From Muricea muricata (Eukaryota > Cnidaria > Anthozoa > Malacalcyonacea > Plexauridae), in contig OY979717.1 of NCBI GenBank assembly GCA_963855995.1, forward strand, positions 16,932,960 through 16,996,959: a stretch of 64,000 nt of DNA. The letters run 5' to 3'. Under the pieces are notes generated by a model. The model had not been told where the DNA came from and ran no database searches. It saw only the letters and a program-made list of their open reading frames with translations. This document shows, one piece after another, positions 35,383-50,090 of the stretch (the stretch's first letter is position 1; every line of letters begins with the position of its first letter). The position numbers and the translations under genes were made by a program.

Positions 35383-35660
35383 CAATCTTGGACAAAACTT
35401 GTTGAGACACATTGAAATTTTGAAGACAAGATACGCGTGCCCTTCTCGACTGATTTAAATGCTCACAATTTTTGTTGTAAACCCCCCCTCCCCCAGTTCA
35501 ATGTTGACATAATTCGACAGCCGCATGTCCGAAGCATAGGTATCATATCAACAACATTGAATTGGGGGGTGTGGGGGGGGGGGGGCAGATAGAATGATAC
35601 GTGACCTTCCGAAAATGACATATGATCGCTCATGTGTCTCAACAATTTTGTCCAAGATTG
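35383..35660. mobile_element. M element, copy 9 (G13)
   Basis: 278 bp; first of five consecutive G13-G14 copies. Confidence 0.88.
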
Positions 35661-36489
35661 TCTGCGAGTATGCGAATGAAGCTCACGCGTGAAAACCAGT
35701 ATAAATGACTTATTCCAGGTTACTTTTGATTTACATACTTATTAAAGGATTATTAACAGTGGTTAAGGAAATTGCATAAGTTGTCAAGGAAAATAGCCCA
35801 AGGTTACCAGATAATGTATAAAGAGCAAATTATTTGTGAATGGTATACCAACAAGTTCGAGCTTTGTTGGCTGACATGGAGTTTTTAAAACAATATAACA
35901 GTGATAGTGAGTTGTCTGATGCAGAAATAAAAGACATGGATGGCAAAACAACTAGAATGAGCGAAAACGCGTGTGCTTTGGAAATTAATCCAATTTAACC
36001 ATCAAATTCCATCCGACTTAGAGAAAGACATTACGTAATGTCCTCGTTGTTTTGCCAGTTTAATACTAGACTAAGACTTGGACTATTTCATCTGAATTTT
36101 TTTATAGAACGATTAACCTTTCAAGTTATAAATCTTAGGGGTATAATACAACGGTTAACTGGCATTTTTAACGGTTAACGGCCAACTTAGTCTTAAAACA
36201 ATAATTGACCTCTCATCTATAAATAGAAGTTGGAGTTTTAGCCGTTAACCGTCAAAATCAAACGAAAACGCGTGGTTAATCGTCCAAAATGTTTGTAATT
36301 CCATTTTTTTGAATCCTCATGTAAGAAGTAAAATATATCGAGCATTAGAAATTGTTAAATTCAATAAAATGTGTTTCAGTACATTATATACTACACGACA
36401 GGAGGTGCGAAATAGCCTGCGGTAACACACGAAACAATTTTAATAGACTTTACTAAACACCATATAGTTGTAATTCTATAAAATGTTTA

Positions 36490-37496
36490 TTACTTAATCC
36501 TTTCTCCTTTCGATCGTATTACTAAATCCAAACGATGGTTCATTGACTCAATACATTTGTCAATTTCAGCTACAGAAAAATTATACATAGTTCCTTTAAC
36601 TCGTACTGGGAACTCGTCAAAAGTTTCACAAGTTATATTATCATTTAACGCGTCTAGTCTTAACTTGTTTTTCACGCGATGAAACAAATTCTCTATTGGA
36701 TTGAGATCAGGTCTCCTAGCAGGAATTTTCAACTGCTCAATTTGATTCTCTTTCAATGTTTCTTTTACAATATTCGAATTCTGAACTGGGCAGTTATCTT
36801 GAACAAAAAGGTTCGATGCACGCTTGCTTGCTTTTGCGAACAGTATTTTAAATCTACTATTTACAAATAAAGCAAAGAAAGGCCCATGCATTTTTTCGTA
36901 TCTGTAGCAGTCAGTGACGCCTTTTCCATGGGTAATGGCAACTAAAAGCTTGAGTACTTTACCGCCACTGCCTTCTTTGCTCCCTTTTGCAGTGCACCCT
37001 TGCTTTAAACTCTCCGACCTCTGACGCCATATTCTTCCACGTGGGGCTCTCGCTTGACTTGCTGGGCTTTTCTTATAGTACTCTTTTCTTCAGATCAGCT
37101 GAACTCATTAATCCCTTTTTTCTGGCTTGCAAGAAATGGTAACCGTGTTGTTTAAGGCAACGTCTAACTGTCCTATTGCTTGCTTGACTTTCTTGTATTC
37201 CTGTCTTTTCCATTAGACGCTTTGACGAGAACTGTCCTTCTTCTTTTCTGAGAATTTAAATCAGCGCAAAAGTTGTCTTTCATCTCGTGCATCTAATTTG
37301 GTAGGTCAACCACCTTTACGTCTGCGTTTCTCACTCACAGACTTATCCCACCGGCTTTTTCCTTTTTAATTCGATAAATAGTAGCACGCGAAACACTTGT
37401 CTTTTCAATGATCTCTCCAGTTGATATCTGTTCGTGTTTAGTCCAATACTTTACATAAGCTCTAGTCTCAACGTCTATTATGCCTCTAAACACCAT
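36490..37496 (-). pseudogene. Tc1-like transposase pseudogene, B copy 10
   Basis: B segment 35661-37675. Confidence 0.9.
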
Positions 37497-37675
37497 GTTT
37501 GTTCTCCACGCAATATCGATAGTGTGGTAAAAATCAAAATCACGAGATATTTAAATCAAACAAATTAATAACAACTTGGTGATTAAATGTCAAAACACAA
37601 ATCTATGTGTCTTTGTTAGGTAACTAAAGTTTTCATGAACATTTCGCATGCAAGTGGACCGTCTTGACCTTCAGA

Positions 37676-37953
37676 CAATCTTGGACAAAACTTGTTGAGA
37701 CACATTGAAATTTTGAAGACAAGATACGCGTGCCCTTCTCGACTGATTTAAATGCTCACAATTTTTGTTGTAAACCCCCCCTCCCCCAGTTCAATGTTGA
37801 CATAATTCGACAGCCGCATGTCCGAAGCATAGGTATCATATCAACAACATTGAATTGGGGGGTGTGGGGGGGGGGGGGCAGATAGAATGATACGTGACCT
37901 TCCGAAAATGACATATGATCGCTCATGTGTCTCAACAATTTTGTCCAAGATTG
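37676..37953. mobile_element. M element, copy 10 (G13)
   Basis: 278 bp; identical in length to copy 9. Confidence 0.88.
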
Positions 37954-38782
37954 TCTGCGAGTATGCGAATGAAGCTCACGCGTGAAAACCAGTATAAATG
38001 ACTTATTCCAGGTTACTTTTGATTTACATACTTATTAAAGGATTATTAACAGTGGTTAAGGAAATTGCATAAGTTGTCAAGGAAAATAGCCCAAGGTTAC
38101 CAGATAATGTATAAAGAGCAAATTATTTGTGAATGGTATACCAACAAGTTCGAGCTTTGTTGGCTGACATGGAGTTTTTAAAACAATATAACAGTGATAG
38201 TGAGTTGTCTGATGCAGAAATAAAAGACATGGATGGCAAAACAACTAGAATGAGCGAAAACGCGTGTGCTTTGGAAATTAATCCAATTTAACCATCAAAT
38301 TCCATCCGACTTAGAGAAAGACATTACGTAATGTCCTCGTTGTTTTGCCAGTTTAATACTAGACTAAGACTTGGACTATTTCATCTGAATTTTTTTATAG
38401 AACGATTAACCTTTCAAGTTATAAATCTTAGGGGTATAATACAACGGTTAACTGGCATTTTTAACGGTTAACGGCCAACTTAGTCTTAAAACAATAATTG
38501 ACCTCTCATCTATAAATAGAAGTTGGAGTTTTAGCCGTTAACCGTCAAAATCAAACGAAAACGCGTGGTTAATCGTCCAAAATGTTTGTAATTCCATTTT
38601 TTTGAATCCTCATGTAAGAAGTAAAATATATCGAGCATTAGAAATTGTTAAATTCAATAAAATGTGTTTCAGTACATTATATACTACACGACAGGAGGTG
38701 CGAAATAGCCTGCGGTAACACACGAAACAATTTTAATAGACTTTACTAAACACCATATAGTTGTAATTCTATAAAATGTTTA

Positions 38783-39789
38783 TTACTTAATCCTTTCTCC
38801 TTTCGATCGTATTACTAAATCCAAACGATGGTTCATTGACTCAATACATTTGTCAATTTCAGCTACAGAAAAATTATACATAGTTCCTTTAACTCGTACT
38901 GGGAACTCGTCAAAAGTTTCACAAGTTATATTATCATTTAACGCGTCTAGTCTTAACTTGTTTTTCACGCGATGAAACAAATTCTCTATTGGATTGAGAT
39001 CAGGTCTCCTAGCAGGAATTTTCAACTGCTCAATTTGATTCTCTTTCAATGTTTCTTTTACAATATTCGAATTCTGAACTGGGCAGTTATCTTGAACAAA
39101 AAGGTTCGATGCACGCTTGCTTGCTTTTGCGAACAGTATTTTAAATCTACTATTTACAAATAAAGCAAAGAAAGGCCCATGCATTTTTTCGTATCTGTAG
39201 CAGTCAGTGACGCCTTTTCCATGGGTAATGGCAACTAAAAGCTTGAGTACTTTACCGCCACTGCCTTCTTTGCTCCCTTTTGCAGTGCACCCTTGCTTTA
39301 AACTCTCCGACCTCTGACGCCATATTCTTCCACGTGGGGCTCTCGCTTGACTTGCTGGGCTTTTCTTATAGTACTCTTTTCTTCAGATCAGCTGAACTCA
39401 TTAATCCCTTTTTTCTGGCTTGCAAGAAATGGTAACCGTGTTGTTTAAGGCAACGTCTAACTGTCCTATTGCTTGCTTGACTTTCTTGTATTCCTGTCTT
39501 TTCCATTAGACGCTTTGACGAGAACTGTCCTTCTTCTTTTCTGAGAATTTAAATCAGCGCAAAAGTTGTCTTTCATCTCGTGCATCTAATTTGGTAGGTC
39601 AACCACCTTTACGTCTGCGTTTCTCACTCACAGACTTATCCCACCGGCTTTTTCCTTTTTAATTCGATAAATAGTAGCACGCGAAACACTTGTCTTTTCA
39701 ATGATCTCTCCAGTTGATATCTGTTCGTGTTTAGTCCAATACTTTACATAAGCTCTAGTCTCAACGTCTATTATGCCTCTAAACACCAT
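38783..39789 (-). pseudogene. Tc1-like transposase pseudogene, B copy 11
   Basis: B segment 37954-39968. Confidence 0.9.
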
Positions 39790-39968
39790 GTTTGTTCTCC
39801 ACGCAATATCGATAGTGTGGTAAAAATCAAAATCACGAGATATTTAAATCAAACAAATTAATAACAACTTGGTGATTAAATGTCAAAACACAAATCTATG
39901 TGTCTTTGTTAGGTAACTAAAGTTTTCATGAACATTTCGCATGCAAGTGGACCGTCTTGACCTTCAGA

Positions 39969-40246
39969 CAATCTTGGACAAAACTTGTTGAGACACATTG
40001 AAATTTTGAAGACAAGATACGCGTGCCCTTCTCGACTGATTTAAATGCTCACAATTTTTGTTGTAAACCCCCCCTCCCCCAGTTCAATGTTGACATAATT
40101 CGACAGCCGCATGTCCGAAGCATAGGTATCATATCAACAACATTGAATTGGGGGGTGTGGGGGGGGGGGGGCAGATAGAATGATACGTGACCTTCCGAAA
40201 ATGACATATGATCGCTCATGTGTCTCAACAATTTTGTCCAAGATTG
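39969..40246. mobile_element. M element, copy 11 (G13)
   Basis: 278 bp. Confidence 0.88.
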
Positions 40247-41075
40247 TCTGCGAGTATGCGAATGAAGCTCACGCGTGAAAACCAGTATAAATGACTTATT
40301 CCAGGTTACTTTTGATTTACATACTTATTAAAGGATTATTAACAGTGGTTAAGGAAATTGCATAAGTTGTCAAGGAAAATAGCCCAAGGTTACCAGATAA
40401 TGTATAAAGAGCAAATTATTTGTGAATGGTATACCAACAAGTTCGAGCTTTGTTGGCTGACATGGAGTTTTTAAAACAATATAACAGTGATAGTGAGTTG
40501 TCTGATGCAGAAATAAAAGACATGGATGGCAAAACAACTAGAATGAGCGAAAACGCGTGTGCTTTGGAAATTAATCCAATTTAACCATCAAATTCCATCC
40601 GACTTAGAGAAAGACATTACGTAATGTCCTCGTTGTTTTGCCAGTTTAATACTAGACTAAGACTTGGACTATTTCATCTGAATTTTTTTATAGAACGATT
40701 AACCTTTCAAGTTATAAATCTTAGGGGTATAATACAACGGTTAACTGGCATTTTTAACGGTTAACGGCCAACTTAGTCTTAAAACAATAATTGACCTCTC
40801 ATCTATAAATAGAAGTTGGAGTTTTAGCCGTTAACCGTCAAAATCAAACGAAAACGCGTGGTTAATCGTCCAAAATGTTTGTAATTCCATTTTTTTGAAT
40901 CCTCATGTAAGAAGTAAAATATATCGAGCATTAGAAATTGTTAAATTCAATAAAATGTGTTTCAGTACATTATATACTACACGACAGGAGGTGCGAAATA
41001 GCCTGCGGTAACACACGAAACAATTTTAATAGACTTTACTAAACACCATATAGTTGTAATTCTATAAAATGTTTA

Positions 41076-42082
41076 TTACTTAATCCTTTCTCCTTTCGAT
41101 CGTATTACTAAATCCAAACGATGGTTCATTGACTCAATACATTTGTCAATTTCAGCTACAGAAAAATTATACATAGTTCCTTTAACTCGTACTGGGAACT
41201 CGTCAAAAGTTTCACAAGTTATATTATCATTTAACGCGTCTAGTCTTAACTTGTTTTTCACGCGATGAAACAAATTCTCTATTGGATTGAGATCAGGTCT
41301 CCTAGCAGGAATTTTCAACTGCTCAATTTGATTCTCTTTCAATGTTTCTTTTACAATATTCGAATTCTGAACTGGGCAGTTATCTTGAACAAAAAGGTTC
41401 GATGCACGCTTGCTTGCTTTTGCGAACAGTATTTTAAATCTACTATTTACAAATAAAGCAAAGAAAGGCCCATGCATTTTTTCGTATCTGTAGCAGTCAG
41501 TGACGCCTTTTCCATGGGTAATGGCAACTAAAAGCTTGAGTACTTTACCGCCACTGCCTTCTTTGCTCCCTTTTGCAGTGCACCCTTGCTTTAAACTCTC
41601 CGACCTCTGACGCCATATTCTTCCACGTGGGGCTCTCGCTTGACTTGCTGGGCTTTTCTTATAGTACTCTTTTCTTCAGATCAGCTGAACTCATTAATCC
41701 CTTTTTTCTGGCTTGCAAGAAATGGTAACCGTGTTGTTTAAGGCAACGTCTAACTGTCCTATTGCTTGCTTGACTTTCTTGTATTCCTGTCTTTTCCATT
41801 AGACGCTTTGACGAGAACTGTCCTTCTTCTTTTCTGAGAATTTAAATCAGCGCAAAAGTTGTCTTTCATCTCGTGCATCTAATTTGGTAGGTCAACCACC
41901 TTTACGTCTGCGTTTCTCACTCACAGACTTATCCCACCGGCTTTTTCCTTTTTAATTCGATAAATAGTAGCACGCGAAACACTTGTCTTTTCAATGATCT
42001 CTCCAGTTGATATCTGTTCGTGTTTAGTCCAATACTTTACATAAGCTCTAGTCTCAACGTCTATTATGCCTCTAAACACCAT
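41076..42082 (-). pseudogene. Tc1-like transposase pseudogene, B copy 12
   Basis: B segment 40247-42261. Confidence 0.9.
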
Positions 42083-42261
42083 GTTTGTTCTCCACGCAAT
42101 ATCGATAGTGTGGTAAAAATCAAAATCACGAGATATTTAAATCAAACAAATTAATAACAACTTGGTGATTAAATGTCAAAACACAAATCTATGTGTCTTT
42201 GTTAGGTAACTAAAGTTTTCATGAACATTTCGCATGCAAGTGGACCGTCTTGACCTTCAGA

Positions 42262-42539
42262 CAATCTTGGACAAAACTTGTTGAGACACATTGAAATTTT
42301 GAAGACAAGATACGCGTGCCCTTCTCGACTGATTTAAATGCTCACAATTTTTGTTGTAAACCCCCCCTCCCCCAGTTCAATGTTGACATAATTCGACAGC
42401 CGCATGTCCGAAGCATAGGTATCATATCAACAACATTGAATTGGGGGGTGTGGGGGGGGGGGGGCAGATAGAATGATACGTGACCTTCCGAAAATGACAT
42501 ATGATCGCTCATGTGTCTCAACAATTTTGTCCAAGATTG
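42262..42539. mobile_element. M element, copy 12 (G13)
   Basis: 278 bp. Confidence 0.88.
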
Positions 42540-43368
42540 TCTGCGAGTATGCGAATGAAGCTCACGCGTGAAAACCAGTATAAATGACTTATTCCAGGTT
42601 ACTTTTGATTTACATACTTATTAAAGGATTATTAACAGTGGTTAAGGAAATTGCATAAGTTGTCAAGGAAAATAGCCCAAGGTTACCAGATAATGTATAA
42701 AGAGCAAATTATTTGTGAATGGTATACCAACAAGTTCGAGCTTTGTTGGCTGACATGGAGTTTTTAAAACAATATAACAGTGATAGTGAGTTGTCTGATG
42801 CAGAAATAAAAGACATGGATGGCAAAACAACTAGAATGAGCGAAAACGCGTGTGCTTTGGAAATTAATCCAATTTAACCATCAAATTCCATCCGACTTAG
42901 AGAAAGACATTACGTAATGTCCTCGTTGTTTTGCCAGTTTAATACTAGACTAAGACTTGGACTATTTCATCTGAATTTTTTTATAGAACGATTAACCTTT
43001 CAAGTTATAAATCTTAGGGGTATAATACAACGGTTAACTGGCATTTTTAACGGTTAACGGCCAACTTAGTCTTAAAACAATAATTGACCTCTCATCTATA
43101 AATAGAAGTTGGAGTTTTAGCCGTTAACCGTCAAAATCAAACGAAAACGCGTGGTTAATCGTCCAAAATGTTTGTAATTCCATTTTTTTGAATCCTCATG
43201 TAAGAAGTAAAATATATCGAGCATTAGAAATTGTTAAATTCAATAAAATGTGTTTCAGTACATTATATACTACACGACAGGAGGTGCGAAATAGCCTGCG
43301 GTAACACACGAAACAATTTTAATAGACTTTACTAAACACCATATAGTTGTAATTCTATAAAATGTTTA

Positions 43369-44375
43369 TTACTTAATCCTTTCTCCTTTCGATCGTATTA
43401 CTAAATCCAAACGATGGTTCATTGACTCAATACATTTGTCAATTTCAGCTACAGAAAAATTATACATAGTTCCTTTAACTCGTACTGGGAACTCGTCAAA
43501 AGTTTCACAAGTTATATTATCATTTAACGCGTCTAGTCTTAACTTGTTTTTCACGCGATGAAACAAATTCTCTATTGGATTGAGATCAGGTCTCCTAGCA
43601 GGAATTTTCAACTGCTCAATTTGATTCTCTTTCAATGTTTCTTTTACAATATTCGAATTCTGAACTGGGCAGTTATCTTGAACAAAAAGGTTCGATGCAC
43701 GCTTGCTTGCTTTTGCGAACAGTATTTTAAATCTACTATTTACAAATAAAGCAAAGAAAGGCCCATGCATTTTTTCGTATCTGTAGCAGTCAGTGACGCC
43801 TTTTCCATGGGTAATGGCAACTAAAAGCTTGAGTACTTTACCGCCACTGCCTTCTTTGCTCCCTTTTGCAGTGCACCCTTGCTTTAAACTCTCCGACCTC
43901 TGACGCCATATTCTTCCACGTGGGGCTCTCGCTTGACTTGCTGGGCTTTTCTTATAGTACTCTTTTCTTCAGATCAGCTGAACTCATTAATCCCTTTTTT
44001 CTGGCTTGCAAGAAATGGTAACCGTGTTGTTTAAGGCAACGTCTAACTGTCCTATTGCTTGCTTGACTTTCTTGTATTCCTGTCTTTTCCATTAGACGCT
44101 TTGACGAGAACTGTCCTTCTTCTTTTCTGAGAATTTAAATCAGCGCAAAAGTTGTCTTTCATCTCGTGCATCTAATTTGGTAGGTCAACCACCTTTACGT
44201 CTGCGTTTCTCACTCACAGACTTATCCCACCGGCTTTTTCCTTTTTAATTCGATAAATAGTAGCACGCGAAACACTTGTCTTTTCAATGATCTCTCCAGT
44301 TGATATCTGTTCGTGTTTAGTCCAATACTTTACATAAGCTCTAGTCTCAACGTCTATTATGCCTCTAAACACCAT
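43369..44375 (-). pseudogene. Tc1-like transposase pseudogene, B copy 13
   Basis: B segment 42540-44554. Confidence 0.9.
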
Positions 44376-44554
44376 GTTTGTTCTCCACGCAATATCGATA
44401 GTGTGGTAAAAATCAAAATCACGAGATATTTAAATCAAACAAATTAATAACAACTTGGTGATTAAATGTCAAAACACAAATCTATGTGTCTTTGTTAGGT
44501 AACTAAAGTTTTCATGAACATTTCGCATGCAAGTGGACCGTCTTGACCTTCAGA

Positions 44555-44833
44555 CAATCTTGGACAAAACTTGTTGAGACACATTGAAATTTTGAAGACA
44601 AGATACGCGTGCCCTTCTCGACTGATTTAAATGCTCACAATTTTTGTTGTAAACCCCCCCTCCCCCAGTTCAATGTTGACATAATTCGACAGCCGCATGT
44701 CCGAAGCATAGGTATCATATCAACAACATTGAATTGGGGGGTGTGGGGGGGGGGGGGGCAGATAGAATGATACGTGACCTTCCGAAAATGACATATGATC
44801 GCTCATGTGTCTCAACAATTTTGTCCAAGATTG
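44555..44833. mobile_element. M element, copy 13 (G14)
   Basis: 279 bp. The next expected copy is missing because of the deletion at 46560/46561. Confidence 0.88.
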
Positions 44834-45662
44834 TCTGCGAGTATGCGAATGAAGCTCACGCGTGAAAACCAGTATAAATGACTTATTCCAGGTTACTTTT
44901 GATTTACATACTTATTAAAGGATTATTAACAGTGGTTAAGGAAATTGCATAAGTTGTCAAGGAAAATAGCCCAAGGTTACCAGATAATGTATAAAGAGCA
45001 AATTATTTGTGAATGGTATACCAACAAGTTCGAGCTTTGTTGGCTGACATGGAGTTTTTAAAACAATATAACAGTGATAGTGAGTTGTCTGATGCAGAAA
45101 TAAAAGACATGGATGGCAAAACAACTAGAATGAGCGAAAACGCGTGTGCTTTGGAAATTAATCCAATTTAACCATCAAATTCCATCCGACTTAGAGAAAG
45201 ACATTACGTAATGTCCTCGTTGTTTTGCCAGTTTAATACTAGACTAAGACTTGGACTATTTCATCTGAATTTTTTTATAGAACGATTAACCTTTCAAGTT
45301 ATAAATCTTAGGGGTATAATACAACGGTTAACTGGCATTTTTAACGGTTAACGGCCAACTTAGTCTTAAAACAATAATTGACCTCTCATCTATAAATAGA
45401 AGTTGGAGTTTTAGCCGTTAACCGTCAAAATCAAACGAAAACGCGTGGTTAATCGTCCAAAATGTTTGTAATTCCATTTTTTTGAATCCTCATGTAAGAA
45501 GTAAAATATATCGAGCATTAGAAATTGTTAAATTCAATAAAATGTGTTTCAGTACATTATATACTACACGACAGGAGGTGCGAAATAGCCTGCGGTAACA
45601 CACGAAACAATTTTAATAGACTTTACTAAACACCATATAGTTGTAATTCTATAAAATGTTTA

Positions 45663-46560
45663 TTACTTAATCCTTTCTCCTTTCGATCGTATTACTAAAT
45701 CCAAACGATGGTTCATTGACTCAATACATTTGTCAATTTCAGCTACAGAAAAATTATACATAGTTCCTTTAACTCGTACTGGGAACTCGTCAAAAGTTTC
45801 ACAAGTTATATTATCATTTAACGCGTCTAGTCTTAACTTGTTTTTCACGCGATGAAACAAATTCTCTATTGGATTGAGATCAGGTCTCCTAGCAGGAATT
45901 TTCAACTGCTCAATTTGATTCTCTTTCAATGTTTCTTTTACAATATTCGAATTCTGAACTGGGCAGTTATCTTGAACAAAAAGGTTCGATGCACGCTTGC
46001 TTGCTTTTGCGAACAGTATTTTAAATCTACTATTTACAAATAAAGCAAAGAAAGGCCCATGCATTTTTTCGTATCTGTAGCAGTCAGTGACGCCTTTTCC
46101 ATGGGTAATGGCAACTAAAAGCTTGAGTACTTTACCGCCACTGCCTTCTTTGCTCCCTTTTGCAGTGCACCCTTGCTTTAAACTCTCCGACCTCTGACGC
46201 CATATTCTTCCACGTGGGGCTCTCGCTTGACTTGCTGGGCTTTTCTTATAGTACTCTTTTCTTCAGATCAGCTGAACTCATTAATCCCTTTTTTCTGGCT
46301 TGCAAGAAATGGTAACCGTGTTGTTTAAGGCAACGTCTAACTGTCCTATTGCTTGCTTGACTTTCTTGTATTCCTGTCTTTTCCATTAGACGCTTTGACG
46401 AGAACTGTCCTTCTTCTTTTCTGAGAATTTAAATCAGCGCAAAAGTTGTCTTTCATCTCGTGCATCTAATTTGGTAGGTCAACCACCTTTACGTCTGCGT
46501 TTCTCACTCACAGACTTATCCCACCGGCTTTTTCCTTTTTAATTCGATAAATAGTAGCAC
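45663..46560 (-). pseudogene. Tc1-like transposase pseudogene, B copy 14, N-terminus lost
   Basis: B segment 44834-46560 breaks off after GATAAATAGTAGCAC. The start codon and first ~36 codons, most of the first HTH, are gone. The C-terminal frame is intact. Confidence 0.9.
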
Positions 46561-46610
46561 TTAATAGACTTTACTAAACACCATATAGTTGTAATTCTAT
46601 AAAATGTTTA

Positions 46611-47617
46611 TTACTTAATCCTTTCTCCTTTCGATCGTATTACTAAATCCAAACGATGGTTCATTGACTCAATACATTTGTCAATTTCAGCTACAGAAAA
46701 ATTATACATAGTTCCTTTAACTCGTACTGGGAACTCGTCAAAAGTTTCACAAGTTATATTATCATTTAACGCGTCTAGTCTTAACTTGTTTTTCACGCGA
46801 TGAAACAAATTCTCTATTGGATTGAGATCAGGTCTCCTAGCAGGAATTTTCAACTGCTCAATTTGATTCTCTTTCAATGTTTCTTTTACAATATTCGAAT
46901 TCTGAACTGGGCAGTTATCTTGAACAAAAAGGTTCGATGCACGCTTGCTTGCTTTTGCGAACAGTATTTTAAATCTACTATTTACAAATAAAGCAAAGAA
47001 AGGCCCATGCATTTTTTCGTATCTGTAGCAGTCAGTGACGCCTTTTCCATGGGTAATGGCAACTAAAAGCTTGAGTACTTTACCGCCACTGCCTTCTTTG
47101 CTCCCTTTTGCAGTGCACCCTTGCTTTAAACTCTCCGACCTCTGACGCCATATTCTTCCACGTGGGGCTCTCGCTTGACTTGCTGGGCTTTTCTTATAGT
47201 ACTCTTTTCTTCAGATCAGCTGAACTCATTAATCCCTTTTTTCTGGCTTGCAAGAAATGGTAACCGTGTTGTTTAAGGCAACGTCTAACTGTCCTATTGC
47301 TTGCTTGACTTTCTTGTATTCCTGTCTTTTCCATTAGACGCTTTGACGAGAACTGTCCTTCTTCTTTTCTGAGAATTTAAATCAGCGCAAAAGTTGTCTT
47401 TCATCTCGTGCATCTAATTTGGTAGGTCAACCACCTTTACGTCTGCGTTTCTCACTCACAGACTTATCCCACCGGCTTTTTCCTTTTTAATTCGATAAAT
47501 AGTAGCACGCGAAACACTTGTCTTTTCAATGATCTCTCCAGTTGATATCTGTTCGTGTTTAGTCCAATACTTTACATAAGCTCTAGTCTCAACGTCTATT
47601 ATGCCTCTAAACACCAT
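46611..47617 (-). pseudogene. Tc1-like transposase pseudogene, B copy 15 (unit 5'-truncated)
   Basis: B segment 46561-47796 lacks its first 779 bp, so the 40-codon ORF, the TTACGTAA palindrome and the GTTAAC cluster are absent here. The pseudogene itself is whole. Confidence 0.9.
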
Positions 47618-47796
47618 GTTTGTTCTCCACGCAATATCGATAGTGTGGTAAAAATCAAAATCACGAGATATTTAAATCAAACAAATTAATAACAACTTGG
47701 TGATTAAATGTCAAAACACAAATCTATGTGTCTTTGTTAGGTAACTAAAGTTTTCATGAACATTTCGCATGCAAGTGGACCGTCTTGACCTTCAGA

Positions 47797-48075
47797 CAAT
47801 CTTGGACAAAACTTGTTGAGACACATTGAAATTTTGAAGACAAGATACGCGTGCCCTTCTCGACTGATTTAAATGCTCACAATTTTTGTTGTAAACCCCC
47901 CCTCCCCCAGTTCAATGTTGACATAATTCGACAGCCGCATGTCCGAAGCATAGGTATCATATCAACAACATTGAATTGGGGGGTGTGGGGGGGGGGGGGG
48001 CAGATAGAATGATACGTGACCTTCCGAAAATGACATATGATCGCTCATGTGTCTCAACAATTTTGTCCAAGATTG
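47797..48075. mobile_element. M element, copy 14 (G14)
   Basis: 279 bp. Confidence 0.88.
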
Positions 48076-48904
48076 TCTGCGAGTATGCGAATGAAGCTCA
48101 CGCGTGAAAACCAGTATAAATGACTTATTCCAGGTTACTTTTGATTTACATACTTATTAAAGGATTATTAACAGTGGTTAAGGAAATTGCATAAGTTGTC
48201 AAGGAAAATAGCCCAAGGTTACCAGATAATGTATAAAGAGCAAATTATTTGTGAATGGTATACCAACAAGTTCGAGCTTTGTTGGCTGACATGGAGTTTT
48301 TAAAACAATATAACAGTGATAGTGAGTTGTCTGATGCAGAAATAAAAGACATGGATGGCAAAACAACTAGAATGAGCGAAAACGCGTGTGCTTTGGAAAT
48401 TAATCCAATTTAACCATCAAATTCCATCCGACTTAGAGAAAGACATTACGTAATGTCCTCGTTGTTTTGCCAGTTTAATACTAGACTAAGACTTGGACTA
48501 TTTCATCTGAATTTTTTTATAGAACGATTAACCTTTCAAGTTATAAATCTTAGGGGTATAATACAACGGTTAACTGGCATTTTTAACGGTTAACGGCCAA
48601 CTTAGTCTTAAAACAATAATTGACCTCTCATCTATAAATAGAAGTTGGAGTTTTAGCCGTTAACCGTCAAAATCAAACGAAAACGCGTGGTTAATCGTCC
48701 AAAATGTTTGTAATTCCATTTTTTTGAATCCTCATGTAAGAAGTAAAATATATCGAGCATTAGAAATTGTTAAATTCAATAAAATGTGTTTCAGTACATT
48801 ATATACTACACGACAGGAGGTGCGAAATAGCCTGCGGTAACACACGAAACAATTTTAATAGACTTTACTAAACACCATATAGTTGTAATTCTATAAAATG
48901 TTTA

Positions 48905-49911
48905 TTACTTAATCCTTTCTCCTTTCGATCGTATTACTAAATCCAAACGATGGTTCATTGACTCAATACATTTGTCAATTTCAGCTACAGAAAAATTATA
49001 CATAGTTCCTTTAACTCGTACTGGGAACTCGTCAAAAGTTTCACAAGTTATATTATCATTTAACGCGTCTAGTCTTAACTTGTTTTTCACGCGATGAAAC
49101 AAATTCTCTATTGGATTGAGATCAGGTCTCCTAGCAGGAATTTTCAACTGCTCAATTTGATTCTCTTTCAATGTTTCTTTTACAATATTCGAATTCTGAA
49201 CTGGGCAGTTATCTTGAACAAAAAGGTTCGATGCACGCTTGCTTGCTTTTGCGAACAGTATTTTAAATCTACTATTTACAAATAAAGCAAAGAAAGGCCC
49301 ATGCATTTTTTCGTATCTGTAGCAGTCAGTGACGCCTTTTCCATGGGTAATGGCAACTAAAAGCTTGAGTACTTTACCGCCACTGCCTTCTTTGCTCCCT
49401 TTTGCAGTGCACCCTTGCTTTAAACTCTCCGACCTCTGACGCCATATTCTTCCACGTGGGGCTCTCGCTTGACTTGCTGGGCTTTTCTTATAGTACTCTT
49501 TTCTTCAGATCAGCTGAACTCATTAATCCCTTTTTTCTGGCTTGCAAGAAATGGTAACCGTGTTGTTTAAGGCAACGTCTAACTGTCCTATTGCTTGCTT
49601 GACTTTCTTGTATTCCTGTCTTTTCCATTAGACGCTTTGACGAGAACTGTCCTTCTTCTTTTCTGAGAATTTAAATCAGCGCAAAAGTTGTCTTTCATCT
49701 CGTGCATCTAATTTGGTAGGTCAACCACCTTTACGTCTGCGTTTCTCACTCACAGACTTATCCCACCGGCTTTTTCCTTTTTAATTCGATAAATAGTAGC
49801 ACGCGAAACACTTGTCTTTTCAATGATCTCTCCAGTTGATATCTGTTCGTGTTTAGTCCAATACTTTACATAAGCTCTAGTCTCAACGTCTATTATGCCT
49901 CTAAACACCAT
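48905..49911 (-). pseudogene. Tc1-like transposase pseudogene, B copy 16
   Basis: B segment 48076-50090. Confidence 0.9.
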
Positions 49912-50090
49912 GTTTGTTCTCCACGCAATATCGATAGTGTGGTAAAAATCAAAATCACGAGATATTTAAATCAAACAAATTAATAACAACTTGGTGATTA
50001 AATGTCAAAACACAAATCTATGTGTCTTTGTTAGGTAACTAAAGTTTTCATGAACATTTCGCATGCAAGTGGACCGTCTTGACCTTCAGA

